DNA from: Ceratodon purpureus
Taxonomy: Eukaryota; Streptophyta; Bryopsida; Pseudoditrichales; Ditrichaceae
Reading direction: 5' to 3'
Assembly: GCA_014871385.1 (NCBI GenBank)
Contig: CM026426.1
Location: 70,103,287-70,167,286, forward strand
DNA: 64,000 nucleotides
Notes under the pieces: generated by a model
Seen by the model: only the letters and a program-made list of their open reading frames with translations
What the model was told of the DNA's origin: nothing
The model's database searches: none
Position numbers and translations under genes: made by a program
In this document: in pieces, positions 44,858 to 57,500 of the stretch
Layout of the letters: every line of letters starts with the position of its first letter
How positions within the stretch are numbered: position 1 is the first letter of the stretch

Positions 44858-47800
44858 TTGGTAGCATAATCTGTAGCCACCAGTATGTACCTGTTACCTG
44901 ACCGGGCAGCCATAGGCTTGACTGGTCCTATAAAATCCAGCCCCCATTTCATGAATGGCTCTGCTGGCATACTGGTCACTAGGGTGGCCAGTCCAGTATT
45001 CGCCATGCCTCCAACCCTCTGACACCGGTCACAGGCCTTACAGTACTCAGAAACATCTCTGTGTACTGCTGGCCACCAGTACCCGGCATCCAGTATTTTC
45101 CTGGTGGTGATCTCCTGTGAAAAATGACCACCAGCCGCTCCATAATGCATCTCCTTCATCACTGTTTCGGCCTCGACCGGGTCCAGTACCCTCCTGAGGA
45201 CCAGATCCTGGCCCCTCTTGTGCAGTACCCCCCGGATCCGGGTGTATGGCAGTGCCTTGAGGACCAGTTTCCGCTGCTCCTCCCTGGTCAAATCCTGCCG
45301 TACAACACCAGTTTTAAGGTAAGAATTGACATCCTCTAACCATTCCGGCTTCACATAAAACAAACTGGCATCACTGGTCTGGTCCTCAACACCAGTTGCT
45401 GGTTCTCCATTGGGCAGTCTGGACAGTGCATCTGCTACTCCATGGTTCTTCCCTAGCTTATACACCACAGTGAACTCAAACTCCTGAAACAGCAGCAGCC
45501 ACCTCGCAATCCGGCCCGATACCTGCGGTTTGTTGACCAGATACACCAGTGCCATATGGTCAACATAAAAAACAAGCTTATTGCCCAGTAAATAATGTCT
45601 ATACTTGTTCAGAGCATAAACCATAGCTAAGGCCTCTCTTTCAGTAGTACTGTAATTTTTCTCAGCAGAATTCAAAAGTCTGCTGGCATAAGAAATCGGC
45701 TGGTCACACTTCCCTGTTGGGTTCTGGGCCAGCATCACCCCGACTGCAATGTTCGAGGCATCAGTATGCACATGAAACTCCAGGTCCCATCTGGGGGCAA
45801 TCAGGATCGGTGCATTCTGGTACTGCTCCTTGATCTTCAACCAGGCCTGTTCACACTGGTGGGACCAGATAAAGTCCTCAGTCTTCCTCATCAGCCTGGT
45901 GATGGGCTCCATGATCTGGGCATAGGCCTTGATGTAACACCTGTTAAACTGGGCAAAACCGTTAAAAACCTGGATATCAACCGGTTTCTGGGGTCTAGGC
46001 ATTTTTTCAATGGCCTCAATTTTCTTGGGGTCCGGAAACTTACCTTCCTGGGACACAATATGGCCCAGGATGATACCAGAAAACACCAGTAAAGCACATT
46101 TTTCCGGGTTCAGGCTTATGCCATACTCCCGACATTTCTGGAAACACTGCCTCAACTTAACCAGATGACTGATTATGTCACTGTAAACACTGAAATCATC
46201 CAAAAACAGTTTCATGAATTCACCAATAAAATCACGAAAAGCACGGTTTACTGCCCTCTGGTAGGTCGGTGGAGCATTCTTTAGCCCGAATGGCATCACC
46301 ACCCAGACAAAGGCCCCCCAGTCAGTCACAAAGGCAGTCTTGTACCGGTCCTCTGGTGCTATCTGAATCTGGTGGTACCCGGAGTACCCGTCCAGAAATG
46401 AATACTGCTCATGTCCTGCCACAGAATCCAACACCTCCTCAGTAAATGGCAGTGGGTAAGGATCCTTTTTTGTAGCAGCATTCAACTTTCGAAAATCAAT
46501 GCAAATTCTCAATTTTCCATTTTTCTTAGGCACAATAACAATGGGTGATAACCAGGTGGCATCCTCCACTGGTGCTATGAACCCGGCCTGGAGCAGTTTG
46601 TCCAGATCCTGCTTCACAATACTGGCGTAGTTCGGATTCATCCGATATCTGGCCTGGTGTGCTGGTGGTATGTCCTTCTCCAGCTCTATCCTGTGCTGTG
46701 CAATCGATGGCGGGATACCCTTCAGGTCCTTGTAGGTCCAGGCAAACACATCCTTGTATTCCCTGAACAGGGCCTCTGCCTCCCGGGCCTGCTCTGGACT
46801 GATATGGGCATTAATTCGCACATACTGGGGGTCCTCCTCTGTCCCCAGATTCATCTTCCTTAGCTGCTCCGACTCCGGTAGGGTCCAGGCAGCGATCTTC
46901 AATTTCAACACCTTCTCCCTGGCTGGTGTCTCATCTACCTCAATATCCCCCTCCTCAAAGGTGTAGAACTGGTCTGGATAGGCTCGACCTGGTCCCCCCT
47001 CCTGGTGCTCTGACTGGTCCTGGCTCTGGTCCTGGTCCTTGGACCTGGCCTTGAACTGGTCCCTCTTCTGGTCCTTTACTTTTAACTGGTCCTGATCTTG
47101 ATCCTTGGACTTGAACTGGTCCTGATCCTGGTGTTGTGGCTTGAACTGGTCCTGATCCTGGTGTTGTGGCTTGAACTGGTCCCGCCCCTGGTCCTTTAAC
47201 TTAGACTGGTCCTGGTCCTTGGCCTTGAACTGGTCCGGGTCCTGGTCCAGTCGTGGTATAGTGACTGTCCCGATGGCCATTAGATCCTGTTCTGTAGCCA
47301 ACCATCTTGCTTCCTCCTCGTCTGTTAGTCCTTCGGTGAAATTATAACAGACCAGGACCTCAGGCAGTTTTGGCCTGGGCCCCTTCCTCTGACTGACTGA
47401 GACAGTTTTTACTGTCCCATTACCTCTGATTGTAACCAGATTATTACCCCAGTCATGATTTACCTTAGCATCAATCAACCAAGGACGACCTAACAGCATA
47501 CTATATGCTTCATTGACCTCCTTGTTTTTAATTACAGTCAAGGTGATAAGGTAAGGGATACCATGAATGTGGATCTTCACATTTCGAATCAGCCCCACCG
47601 GATCTACCACTGTCTGGTCTGCCATTCTCAATCTGAAGGGTGCAGGCTGGGGGTTCTTCAATCCCAATCGCTTACGCTCCTCTTCAGTGATCAGGTTGAC
47701 ACCAGATCCACCATCCAGCAGTACATTGTCCAGGGTCCCGTTGCCAACCTGCACAGTCAACACCGGCAGTTCCCTGTCAACATCTATAGCCAAACTGCTA

Positions 47801-50478
47801 ATTAAATCCGGCTTACCTGGTGTACTGGTCCTTGGCTTCACTGCTGGTGTCGGGTTTGGTCCAGAATTCTTGTCTGGTCCCGATTCCGGGAACAGGTGTG
47901 CCTTGACATAATCAGTGATATTGGGAGCTACCTTCAGTAACTGCCCCAAAGACACTGTAACTGGACTGTCCAGTATCTTCCTGCCCACCAGTTTTGTGTA
48001 GTACTGCCCCTGGTCCCCCTCTATACTGGTCCCTGCCGGTACTGCTGGTCCAGGTTGCTCAGTCTTCATACTGTAATCAAGGGCATCAGAATCCGGAAAT
48101 CCTGCCCAATCATTGTCCAGTAAATTTCCTTCAGCTGTGTCCTTATCTTCTGGTGGTTGAACTGGTTTGGCCTGCTCTGCTGCTCTAGCCTCCTCTTCCT
48201 CCTTGAGTTGAATTTCCTTCACGGTCTCTATCATAGAGTTCCTGAGTCGTTCCTCCTCCTGCCAGTCTTCTCTGGTCCTAACTTTCCTTGGTTCGGGTAC
48301 CTTTGACTGGTCTTCAATTGGAGGCAGTCCTGCCTTCCTCCTCTGGGCCCTGGTCATACTGGCCACGTTTACCTGGTCCTCCGGATCCTCCAGTAACTCA
48401 ATCTCTACGTTGTTTACCTGGTGGTCCGGTTTCTTGGTTCCCTGGTCCCCTTGTGTCCGAAACTGGTCCCACTGGGCCTTCAGAGGGCAGTTCCAGCTCC
48501 TATGCCCTGTTCCACCACACAAATCACAACATTCAGGCTTGTCTCCAAAACTACCTTGCTGGCCATTACCTGCCCTGGTGTTAGATGACCGCTGGTACCC
48601 CTGGTTGTAGTTACTGTTGTAGGTGGCTGTTGGTTTTGGGGCAGACACTTCATTCACCCCTACTGGTTCCTCTCCTTCTTTCTTCATACCTGGACCCCTC
48701 TGATTTGCTGGATTGTACCAGCAGTCACGATCTTCATGGCCCATTTTTTTACATGTACCACAGATTCGCCTAGGAGCATCCGGACCTGGTTCCTTCCTGG
48801 TCACAGTCGCTGGCTTACTGGTGGTCTCCACTTTCTTGACTTCAATCTTGGTTGGCTTGCCACTTGAATCGGTGCAGTTTTCTTCACACCTCAGAGCAGC
48901 ATCCACCAGTTCTGTCAGGGTCTTCACTGGTGCAATACTGGTCGTAATCTTGATGTACTCCAGTAAACCTGCCCTGAAATTTGTAATTCGGAATCCTTCT
49001 CCAGGATCTGACTGCAGACACTTGATCAGGGTCATAAACCTGTCATAGTAATCCTGCACCTTCTCCCTATCTGCCTGCTTGAAGGACTTCAACTCCCTGT
49101 AAACTGCTTCATCGGTTGTCTGGTCCCTGTACCTTCTCCTGAAGGCTGCCTTGACTTCTTCCCATGAGCAGTAAAGGTGACTCTCCAGAAAATTCTCATA
49201 CCACGCCCCGACCTTATCCAGTAAGGTGGTACCCATCAGGTTAATGATAACCTGCTCATCAGTTTCCCCATTGTGCCACAAAGTGCGCTCAAACTGACGA
49301 ATATGAGCATCAGGATTTGTACCTTCTTTGTACTTGGAGTATGGCAGTGGCTTCCTATGTGCCATACTTACTGGTCCTGATGCTGGTAGTCCGACCGGTC
49401 CTCCAACTGGTGGGTATACTGGTCCTGTAGCTAGTGGGTATACTGGTCCTGTAGCTGGTGGGTAGCCTGGTCCTGTAGGTGCTGGGTACACTGGTTCTCC
49501 AACTCGTGGGTACACTGGTCCTCCAACTGGTGGGTACACTGGTCCTATACCTGGACTTCCATCTGGTGGGTATACAGGTGGTATACCTGGCCTTCCAACT
49601 GGTGGGTAGACTGGTGGTATACCTGGCCTTCCAACTGGTGGGTAGACTGGTAGTACCGGCCGGTCTGGGTAACTGCTGGCTGCTGTTGCCACTGGTACTC
49701 CACCCCCCACTGGTGGTCTGGACCCATATGATGTTCCTCCAACTGCCTCAGCTGATCTTCGGAATCCTGTCCCTGGATTGTTGGCTCCTGCTCCCACCTC
49801 TGCTCCCCCACCTGGCCAGTACACTAACTGGGGTGCCTCTGGCTGGTATAGATCACCAGTCAGGTGGTCCACATAGGTTGATGATGCTGCTCCTCCTCCC
49901 GATGGACCTGCTGGTCTTGTCTGGTGGTGGAAATGGCTCTCTACTGGTCCCTGGGGTATAGCAGTTGCTGGTACTGGTACCCCCATCACTTCTGCTGATT
50001 TTGCTGGACCCGATCTTCCACCTGGTACCTCACATTGTTCATATCCTGGCCACATGTCCTTCTGCTGGGCCGGTAATTTCTGACTTTCCTCCCTCAACAC
50101 CTCCTGCCACCTGTACATGGTAGACTGGCGGGTTGCTTCTTGTCTCTCTTCCTCCTTTTTCTTCTGGTCCTCCAGTCTCTGGGCCTCCTGCCATAGGCGC
50201 ATGGCCTCCTGGCGTAGCAGGTCCTGCTGCATGGCTTCCTGCTTCTCTGCTGCCTGCTTGATTTCTTCCCTCCTTTGAGCCTCCTGCCAGGATCTAAGGG
50301 CTTCCTGCCTCTGTCTCTCCTGGTCCTGCTCCTCTATCCTCTTGGTCTCCTGCCATAGCTTCATGGCTTCCTTCATTTGAATTTCTTCCCTATTCTTCTG
50401 CTCCCAAGCCTGCATGGTTTCCTTGAACCTGGTGGCTTGTCCTAGCTCCTCCATCTGGTGTCTGTACACCTCTTCCAT
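44815..50478 (-). CDS. Gypsy ORF1: gag, protease, reverse transcriptase, RNase H, integrase N-terminus
   Basis: The ATG at 50478 opens 1,887 codons. In order: a Glu/Gln-rich coiled coil; Pro/Gly/Tyr repeats ([12 protein letters not shown]); the gag core ([28 protein letters not shown]); two zinc knuckles ([14 protein letters not shown] and [14 protein letters not shown]); a protease with [13 protein letters not shown] with [29 protein letters not shown] and [11 protein letters not shown], in which the usual YxDD is FLDD; RNase H beginning [12 protein letters not shown]; and the integrase zinc finger (HYGAAGGHF...CKACDRC) with first catalytic Asp in GLDFIGPV. It ends at TAA after ALRTNSAQ where a one-base shift leads into ORF2. 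Asp-Gly-Gly-Ser replaces the common D(S/T)G in the protease. Confidence 0.95.
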   Translation of the reverse strand: MEEVYRHQMEELGQATRFKETMQAWEQKNREEIQMKEAMKLWQETKRIEEQDQERQRQEALRSWQEAQRREEIKQAAEKQEAMQQDLLRQEAMRLWQEAQRLEDQKKKEEERQEATRQSTMYRWQEVLREESQKLPAQQKDMWPGYEQCEVPGGRSGPAKSAEVMGVPVPATAIPQGPVESHFHHQTRPAGPSGGGAASSTYVDHLTGDLYQPEAPQLVYWPGGGAEVGAGANNPGTGFRRSAEAVGGTSYGSRPPVGGGVPVATAASSYPDRPVLPVYPPVGRPGIPPVYPPVGRPGIPPVYPPDGSPGIGPVYPPVGGPVYPRVGEPVYPAPTGPGYPPATGPVYPLATGPVYPPVGGPVGLPASGPVSMAHRKPLPYSKYKEGTNPDAHIRQFERTLWHNGETDEQVIINLMGTTLLDKVGAWYENFLESHLYCSWEEVKAAFRRRYRDQTTDEAVYRELKSFKQADREKVQDYYDRFMTLIKCLQSDPGEGFRITNFRAGLLEYIKITTSIAPVKTLTELVDAALRCEENCTDSSGKPTKIEVKKVETTSKPATVTRKEPGPDAPRRICGTCKKMGHEDRDCWYNPANQRGPGMKKEGEEPVGVNEVSAPKPTATYNSNYNQGYQRSSNTRAGNGQQGSFGDKPECCDLCGGTGHRSWNCPLKAQWDQFRTQGDQGTKKPDHQVNNVEIELLEDPEDQVNVASMTRAQRRKAGLPPIEDQSKVPEPRKVRTREDWQEEERLRNSMIETVKEIQLKEEEEARAAEQAKPVQPPEDKDTAEGNLLDNDWAGFPDSDALDYSMKTEQPGPAVPAGTSIEGDQGQYYTKLVGRKILDSPVTVSLGQLLKVAPNITDYVKAHLFPESGPDKNSGPNPTPAVKPRTSTPGKPDLISSLAIDVDRELPVLTVQVGNGTLDNVLLDGGSGVNLITEEERKRLGLKNPQPAPFRLRMADQTVVDPVGLIRNVKIHIHGIPYLITLTVIKNKEVNEAYSMLLGRPWLIDAKVNHDWGNNLVTIRGNGTVKTVSVSQRKGPRPKLPEVLVCYNFTEGLTDEEEARWLATEQDLMAIGTVTIPRLDQDPDQFKAKDQDQSKLKDQGRDQFKPQHQDQDQFKPQHQDQDQFKSKDQDQDQLKVKDQKRDQFKARSKDQDQSQDQSEHQEGGPGRAYPDQFYTFEEGDIEVDETPAREKVLKLKIAAWTLPESEQLRKMNLGTEEDPQYVRINAHISPEQAREAEALFREYKDVFAWTYKDLKGIPPSIAQHRIELEKDIPPAHQARYRMNPNYASIVKQDLDKLLQAGFIAPVEDATWLSPIVIVPKKNGKLRICIDFRKLNAATKKDPYPLPFTEEVLDSVAGHEQYSFLDGYSGYHQIQIAPEDRYKTAFVTDWGAFVWVVMPFGLKNAPPTYQRAVNRAFRDFIGEFMKLFLDDFSVYSDIISHLVKLRQCFQKCREYGISLNPEKCALLVFSGIILGHIVSQEGKFPDPKKIEAIEKMPRPQKPVDIQVFNGFAQFNRCYIKAYAQIMEPITRLMRKTEDFIWSHQCEQAWLKIKEQYQNAPILIAPRWDLEFHVHTDASNIAVGVMLAQNPTGKCDQPISYASRLLNSAEKNYSTTEREALAMVYALNKYRHYLLGNKLVFYVDHMALVYLVNKPQVSGRIARWLLLFQEFEFTVVYKLGKNHGVADALSRLPNGEPATGVEDQTSDASLFYVKPEWLEDVNSYLKTGVVRQDLTREEQRKLVLKALPYTRIRGVLHKRGQDLVLRRVLDPVEAETVMKEMHYGAAGGHFSQEITTRKILDAGYWWPAVHRDVSEYCKACDRCQRVGGMANTGLATLVTSMPAEPFMKWGLDFIGPVKPMAARSGNRYILVATDYATKWVEARALRTNSAQ

Positions 50479-50492
50479 GGTCTGCTGGTCCC

Positions 50493-51248
50493 TTATGCCC
50501 TCTCAGCCTGTCTCCTAGCTTGCTGTTGGGCTTTGAACTGCTCCAGTTGTCTCCTGTCTTCCTCTTCTTCATCCTGCTCTGGTCCTTGGAACTGGTCCTG
50601 GACGAACTGGACTGTCTGCTTCCTGGTGGTCTGCTGTCCTTGTCTGCTGGTCCTGGTCGGGTCTGAATTGGGTACTGCCTCTCCTGAAGCCCTGTCTTCA
50701 CTCCTGACCTGGTCCAGTTTCTTCCTCAGTGTCTCCAGCGTCTCCCCCAAGTCTCCTGGTGTCTGTATTCCTGGTCTTGGTGTATTAGGTCGGGTGGTGT
50801 TCCTCCTCTGCTCCTCTTGAAACTGGTCGTATGCTACTGCTGTCTCCAGTTGAGGATTCCAACTGTGATGGACGTCTCCACCTCCTGGTCTTGGAAACTC
50901 CCTTCTGCTGGTCCTTGGTGATGGCATTGTGCCATCATACTTCCTGATCTCTTCATCCTCCTGCCAGTTCTTGAAACTGGGACCAGGTTCGCCCTTAGCT
51001 GATCCGGTCCTCCTGCTTACTCCAAGCAGTGTCTCCTGGCTTGAATTTTCGCCCACCAGGTCCATGTCAATCAAGTCCCTGGTCTTTCCTTTGGCAATGC
51101 TCTCCTCAGAACTGGGCTGCCCCCCCATGTTCCTGCCTGGTTCAACTGCTGCTCTCTGCTGCTCCCTGAGCTCGTATCTGGCCAGCCTCTCTGCTGCCTG
51201 TCTCCTAGCCAACTCTTCCTTGTCCCATCCTTGGTAGTCGCCTTCCAT
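50493..51248 (-). CDS. Gypsy leader ORF, 251 residues
   Basis: The ATG at 51248 opens a hydrophilic frame ([19 protein letters not shown], then a middle with many Pro/Arg/Thr, then a Glu/Gln/Arg-rich coiled end). It stops 12 bases before the gag-pol ATG and in a different frame. Composition matches the start of the gag-pol coiled coil, so it is either a separate leader protein or the original gag N-terminus cut off by a frameshift. No known domain. Confidence 0.6.
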   Translation of the reverse strand: MEGDYQGWDKEELARRQAAERLARYELREQQRAAVEPGRNMGGQPSSEESIAKGKTRDLIDMDLVGENSSQETLLGVSRRTGSAKGEPGPSFKNWQEDEEIRKYDGTMPSPRTSRREFPRPGGGDVHHSWNPQLETAVAYDQFQEEQRRNTTRPNTPRPGIQTPGDLGETLETLRKKLDQVRSEDRASGEAVPNSDPTRTSRQGQQTTRKQTVQFVQDQFQGPEQDEEEEDRRQLEQFKAQQQARRQAERA

Positions 51249-52431
51249 GATAGGGCAGTTACTGCTCCTCCCTCCTGGTCCTTCCTGCTGGTGGTCTTCT
51301 GGTCTCTCTGCTCCTCCAGTAAGTCGAGTCTGCCCTTCCAGGTGATCTCTTGGGTAGGTAATGTGGATCTCTGTCCCAGTCCTCCTCTGGTCCCTGCCGG
51401 TACTAGTCCTCCGTACTCCTGGTCCCTGTCAGTACAGCCGTCTGCCACCCCAGTCTGGTCCTTTGTGGGTCTGTCAGTAGCTACTGCTCCTACTTAGGTT
51501 GGTCCTAACTGCCTTTTAGGTTTTCAAGGTTATCCTTAGTCTAGAATTATACCAGATTTCTTAGCAATACAGTTTTACAGTGTTTTCCAAAAGGTCTGTC
51601 CTGGACCCTCCAGTACTGCCTTTACAGTTTTCAGTGAAACTGGTCCAGTTTTTCACTGTCCTGGTCCAGTTTGACTGTTTTTTCTTTTTTTTCTAGATCT
51701 AGTGATTTTTAGGTCCAGTTTCCTTCCCAGACTCCTATCACTGGTCCCTAGGTTCCTTTCCTTCCTTTTTCCTGGTGTTCATTTTTACTGCCACCTTTTT
51801 ACTTTAATTTTTTACTGCGTCATTTTTACCTTAATTTTTTACTGTGCCATTTTTACCTCAATTTTTTACTGCATCGTTTTTACTGCGATTTTTTGACTGC
51901 TCTGTTTTTTACCTCATTTTTTACTGCGACATTTTTACTTTCTGCCCATTTACGTAGACAGTAGATCTATGACTGTTTTTACTGACTGCTCCGTTTTTTT
52001 ACTGCTGGTCATACATTCAGCCTACTGTTCCTTGCAATGTAACCTCAAATCAGTGAGAAACAGCAACTTACCTGGTCCTGGCTGACTATCCCCCTTTTGC
52101 TGTAGAGCTGCCCTCAGCTCCAGAGATGCGCCTCCTCTCCAGCTGGCTCTTGTCTGGTCCGGACTGATCTTGTCTGCACTGCTCCTGGTGTCACTGATGA
52201 AACTCCTCCCATGACTGCTTCAAAAACTCTTACTGTTCCAGATCTGGTCACAGTAACCTGACTGTCACAAATCTGGTCACTGTGACTGCCACTGGTGCAG
52301 ATCTGCTTCCTGGAACTGTCAGATCTGCTCCCCCCAAACCCTGGATCGCCACTGTACCGGTCACCCCTAGAACAATACGGATCTGGTACTGTCCTGGTGT
52401 GTGCAGCTAGAGCCACATGGTTTGAACTGTT

Positions 52432-52443
52432 GCATGGTCGCCA
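52432..52443 (-). promoter_or_regulatory. Putative primer-binding site of the gypsy element
   Basis: On the minus strand TGGCGACCATGC follows the 5' LTR by one base. TGG at the start matches the CCA end of a tRNA. I could not identify the tRNA. Confidence 0.5.
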
Positions 52444-52444
52444 A

Positions 52445-53231
52445 TGTGAAAGGAATATTTTTCTTACTCCTTCAAAAATGAATACTGTCCTAAAGCTCTC
52501 TGAAATCCTGCGAAAAATTCTGTACTGTCCCTGAAACTGCCCTGAAACTGCCCTGAATCCGGGTCCGAGATCTGAAACTGCCAACTTAGATCTACTCAAA
52601 TCCTGATGGTATTTTCCTAGATCTGATACATTTTTCTACTCTCCTTGGTCTGATCTACAATACCCACTCATTTAAACACCAGATCTACTGGACCCACCAG
52701 GTGAATCCACTAACCTGGTCCCTCAAGCACTCATAACTGCAATTTCAGACATTTACACCCAATGTAATCAATTCCTTCCCTTTACTCACTGTAAATCCGT
52801 ACATGATTCTGCTCCCTACTGATATCACTATCTGGACCCCCCAGGATCCTGAAAACTGCTCTAACAGCATCCTCCTACAGTCCTACAACATGTCCTACAC
52901 CCAAACTACCATCTGAGAGCTCTGAACTGAGAGGGAGAGAGAGAGAATGAGCCTCGCAGCCCCCTCTCCCACAACCCCATCCAAAACCCTAGCCGCCACC
53001 CCCAAAACCCTAACTGCCAACAGTTTTCATCCGACCACCAGATTTCATCCAACCACCAGATTTCATCCATCTGACAATTTTCATCCATCTGGCAGTTTTC
53101 ATCCAACAAAGTTACTACAGGGCAGGACAGTAACTTAACAGTTTACTGCCCCCCCCGAGTAACTGCAGTTTTACTGCTCCCCTACAGTTTTAGTGCCCCT
53201 CTATTCTACTACCTTAAATCCCCAGTTAACA
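52445..53231 (-). repeat. 5' LTR of the gypsy element
   Basis: 787 bp, the same as 38164-38969 apart from a 20-bp deletion in the TTTTCATCC units and one inserted G after a C-run near 53157. Ends TG...CA. Confidence 0.95.
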
Positions 53232-53341
53232 ACCACCAGTTTTGCAGTAACAACGGTTTGCTCTAGATATTGTAACTTTGTTATGGATTTTGATGGACGT
53301 GGTTAATGAGTGCAACGATTCGACATATGGCTCAACGAAAT

Positions 53342-53739
53342 TGTTGGAGTTTAGGTAGCTCGTAGTTAAGGCATTGTAAATAGAGTTTTCAATGAGGTAG
53401 AATTAGAAGGGGGGAAAGTAAAAGGGACAAAAGGGAGAGAGGTGATTTACCACATGATGCACATGTGGCATGAGTAGGTGAAGAGATAAGGACCAGCCCA
53501 CTTGCATTGACTAAGCCAAGTCAATGATAAGGTTGGAAGGACAAGTGGGTGGTGGCTAAGTCTTAGGGCCGGCCATGAGTGCCACGTGTTCTAGAGGGAC
53601 TTGCAAGTGGCTTGGAATGTCCCTTGAGAGTCCCTTAGAGATGTGCAACCAAGTACTATAAGTAAAGAGCTTCGAAAGAAGCTCATATCTCACTCCATTC
53701 ATTGTTTGTACTACTTTGTGTGCTACACTTGTTAGAGCA
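53342..53739 (+). repeat. 5' LTR of the copia element
   Basis: 398 bp beginning TGTTGGAGTTTAGG and ending TTAGAGCA. It contains CCAAGTACTATAAGTAAAGAG near 53650, a likely TATA region for the element transcript. Confidence 0.95.
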
Positions 53740-53743
53740 ACTA

Positions 53744-53760
53744 GTAGGTTATGGGCCCTC
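53744..53760 (+). promoter_or_regulatory. Copia primer-binding site matching the initiator tRNA-Met anticodon arm
   Basis: GTAGGTTATGGGCCCTC lies five bases after the 5' LTR. Its core GGTTATGGGCCC is the exact complement of GGGCCCATAACC in the anticodon stem-loop of eukaryotic initiator tRNA-Met. This is the half-tRNA priming site known from Drosophila copia, rather than the 3'-end site TGGTATCAGAGC used by most plant copia elements. Confidence 0.75.
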
Positions 53761-53837
53761 TCATGTGAGTTGCAAGTGAGAGTTGTTTGGTTGCTAAGTA
53801 GTTTGGAGGAGGTCTTGTGAGGCATTGTGTGTGCGAG

Positions 53838-54020
53838 GTGTACAAGGGCTAATTTGGAGCATTGGAGGTGTACAAGGGCTGATTTGGAGCATTGGAGGTG
53901 TTTATGGGCTGATTTGGAGCATTGGAGGTGCACAAGTGCTTGTTTGGAGCTTTGGAGGTGCACAAGGGCTCATTTGGAGCCTTTGAGGTGCACAAGGATT
54001 GATTTGGAGATTTCGGGAGG
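53838..54020 (+). repeat. Leader tandem repeats of the copia element
   Basis: Units of about 30 bp built on GATTTGGAGCATTGGAGGTG and CACAAGGGCT recur six to seven times. More degenerate forms (GGAGGGGCTGAT, GGAGTC) continue to about 54520, just before the polyprotein ATG. Confidence 0.8.
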
Positions 54021-54533
54021 CACATAGAGCTGCAAGAGTGGTGGAGGTGCTCATTCAAAGCTTTTGGACCTTGTAAGTGTTCAAACAATGTGGATGTCCT
54101 TGCTTGCTCTCTAAAGGTGCTGATTTGAGTGACTGAGGTGCATAGATGCACATTGGAGTCTAGGTGATGCTCTTTAAAGTCATTCAAGGCCATCTTTGCA
54201 TGTAGGAGCAAAGAAATGGGAGGTATACTTGAGTGAGGTGCAAAGGTTTGCATTTGAGTTCATTGTGACATGACTTGAGTGCTTGAAGTGAACCATTGCA
54301 CATTTGAGCTAGAAGGGACTTAATTTGATTGATTGGAGTGTGCACTCACACACTAGGGCCTTATAAGGGCTGATTTGCTAGTGGGAGGTGCTTACATGAG
54401 TATGAGAGCCTTGTAGGGGCTGATGTCAGTGTGAGAGGTGTGTAGAAACACCTTGGAGTCTAGAAGGGGCTCAAAGTGAGTGTAGAGGTGCCATAGTACA
54501 CATTGAGAGCTTGGAGGGGCTGATCCTGACATA

Positions 54534-57500
54534 TTGAGTGTCACCATGGCTACATTCGAGAATGAGAGTGCTAGGACCGTTGACAAATTCAAGGGGGAGA
54601 ACTTTAGCCTTTGGAAGTTCAAGAGGGAGATGGTGTTGGAGTCCATGGACCTTTGGGAGATTGTAGAAGGTACGGAGAAGCCTCCACCAAGTGAAGACGA
54701 CGATGAAAAGGACATCAAGATGGATCCAAAGGCTATCAAGGAGTACAATTGCCGTGTGAAGAAGGCCATGTCCGTTATAGGGCTCAATTTGGTGGACAAC
54801 CAACTTGCCCACATTCGGAATTGCAAAGGGCCAACGGAAGCATGGAAAACATTGTGCAAGATCCATGAGACAAGGAACTTGTCCAACATACTCTTTATTC
54901 GTGGTAAGTTCTTTACCATCAAGATGCAAGAAGGTGATGACATGCTTACCCACATCAACCATGTGAGAGACCTTGCGGATCAACTCAATTGTTTGGATGT
55001 GTCCGTCAAAGATGACGAAGTTGTCATGACCTTGTTTGAAAGCTTGCCACCTTCCTTTGAGAACTTGATCACGGCCTTGGAGACCTTGCGGTTTGAAGAC
55101 CTTACCATGGAGTTTGTGACGGCAAGGATGATGCATGAAGTGTCCAAGCGCAAGGAGAAGGAGGTCCATGGACATGATGCGGCCTTGGTATCAAGGCAAA
55201 ACAAGGGGAGTAGTTCATTCTCACGCGGAGAGCCCAAGGTGTGTTACAATTGTGGCAAGCCGGGCCACATTGCAAGACATTGCTACAAGGCAAAGAAGTG
55301 GGAGCGGGACAATGCAAACCAAGCCAAAGACAAGGAGGGTGCCAACCATGCAAAGTATGAAAATGACAACGCCTTTGTAACACAAGATGGACCCTTTTCC
55401 AAGTCCATTTGCAAGTGGATCATGGATTCGGGTGCTACAAAGCACATGACACCTTATAGGGCGGCATTTGACACTTATGAGGTAATTCCACCACGCAATG
55501 TGTATTTGGGTGATGATAGTGTTGTGCAAGCCATTGGAATGGGTTGCATTGTTGTTAAGGTGCTTGAAAGGGGGCGTTTGAAGAAGGTGACAATGAAGGA
55601 TGTCCTTCATGTGCCCAAGTTCCAAGCAAACTTGCTCTCGGTGAGCAAGCTTGTGTCTAGTGGATTCAAGGTGCTATTCAATGTGAAGTGGTGCACATTG
55701 AAGGCTCCAAATGGCAATGTGCTTGCAAAGGCACTTCGTGAAGGCAACTTGTATCAAGTGACCTTCATCAAGGTCTTTGAAGCGGATTCGGCAAAGGTGG
55801 CGCAATCATCATCAAAAAGTGGTGCAATGGAGCTTTGGCATCGACGACTTGGTCATTTGAATGCAAGGAGTGTGCGCTTTCTTCAAAGCATGGTAAGCGG
55901 CATGAACCTTGGCAAAGATGACTTGTCCATGTCGTTTTGTGAAGGGTGTGTGCAAGGCAAGCAACATAGGGCACCATTTCCAAAGGATGGAGGGACACGT
56001 GCGTAAAAGCCATTGGAGATTGTGCATTCGGATGTTTGCGGTCCTATGAGGACCACATCTATCGGTGGTGCAAGGTACTTTGTGACCTTCATTGATGATT
56101 GTTCAAGGCGAGTGTGGTTGTACACCTTGAAGACCAAGGGAGAGTGCCTTGAGAAGTTCAAGGAGTTCAAGGCACTTGCGGAGACGCAATCGGAGCACAA
56201 GATCAATGTTTTCTGATCGGACAATGGAGGGGAGTTCATCTCCAAGGCCTTCCCACGCTACTTGAAGAAGCACGGCATCCAACGACAACCATCAACACCA
56301 TACACACCACAACAAAACGGAGGTGCGGAGCGAGCCAATCGCACCATTGTGGATATGGCAAGGAGCATGCTTCATGCTCAACGGCTCAAGCTTTCATTTT
56401 GGGCGGAAGCGGTGGCCAATGCGGTGTACATTTGCAATTGGTGCCCCACTCGTGCTCTTGTTGTCATCACTCCACAAGAGGCTTGGAGTGGCCGCAAGCC
56501 ATGCATTGCACACATGCGTGTGTTTGGATGCATTGCTTATGCCAAGGTGGTTGATGCAAAGAGAGGTAAGCTTGATGCAAAGGGTACCAAGTGTTTGTTT
56601 CTTGGCTATTGTGAGGGAACCAAGGCCTATCGTCTTATGTGCATTGAGACTAGGAAGATCACCAAGAGTCGTGATGTTGTGTTTGATGAGGAGAACACTA
56701 GTATTGGTGGTGGTTTGGAGATGAGTCCAAGTGGGAGTAGTGTGGCACCTTTGTTGGTGTTGGTGGACGAATCTTCTAAACCAACTTCTTCTAGTGATCA
56801 TGAGGATGCCAATAAGGACGAGAAGGAGGATGAAGAAGAAGAGGAGAAGGAGACAAGCAAGGCGCATTCACCAACATCATCATCAAGAGAAGGTGAAGGA
56901 GTGGGAGGCAGTCGCTATCCAAGACGAGAACGGCGTCGACTTGGAGAGTGGTGGAAGAACCACATCTTGCCGCAACAAGAAGTGGAACGGGCCTATGTGG
57001 CCAACCTTGAAGATCCATTGAATTTGTGTGAGGCTTTGCAATCGGAGGATGCGAGCAAGTGGGAGGCGGCCATGCAAGAAGAGTATGACTCCCTCATTGC
57101 TAATGGAACGTGGGAGTTGGCTTCCCTTCCAAAGGGCCGCAAGAGTGTTGGATGCAAGTGGGTGTTTCGCACCAAGAAGGATGCTACGGGAAAAGTTGTG
57201 CGCCACAAGGCAAGATTGGTGGCCAAAGGCTTCTTACAAGTTGCGGGAGTGGACTTCCATGAGACCTTTGCTCCCGTGGCCAAGTTCAACACCATTCGGT
57301 GCATCCTTGCACTTGGAGCCGCATTGGACTTGGAGATCCATCAAATGGATGTCAAGACGGCTTTCTTGAATGGAGATTTGGAGGTAGACATCTACATAAG
57401 CCAACCTCAAGGGTTTGAAGAGAAGGGCATGGAGCATCTTGTGTGCAAGCTCAAGAAGTCCTTGTACGGGCTCAAGCAATCACCAAGGCCATGGTACCAA

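Larger units (their letters stand above)
38164..53231 (-). mobile_element. Ty3/gypsy LTR retrotransposon, complete, 15.07 kb
   Basis: The element lies on the minus strand between two LTRs (52445-53231 as 5' LTR, 38164-38969 as 3' LTR). Outside the LTRs is a 5-bp target duplication, ACCAC, at 38159-38163 and 53232-53236. The pol order protease, RT, RNase H, integrase is that of gypsy. It carries a leader ORF, a gag-pol ORF, and a third very long ORF holding the rest of integrase plus a long extra region. LTRs differ only by a 20-bp and a 1-bp indel as far as I can read, so insertion is recent. It sits in an intron of the GFA2-type gene. At 15 kb it is larger than most gypsy elements, mainly because of the region after integrase. 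Confidence 0.95.
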
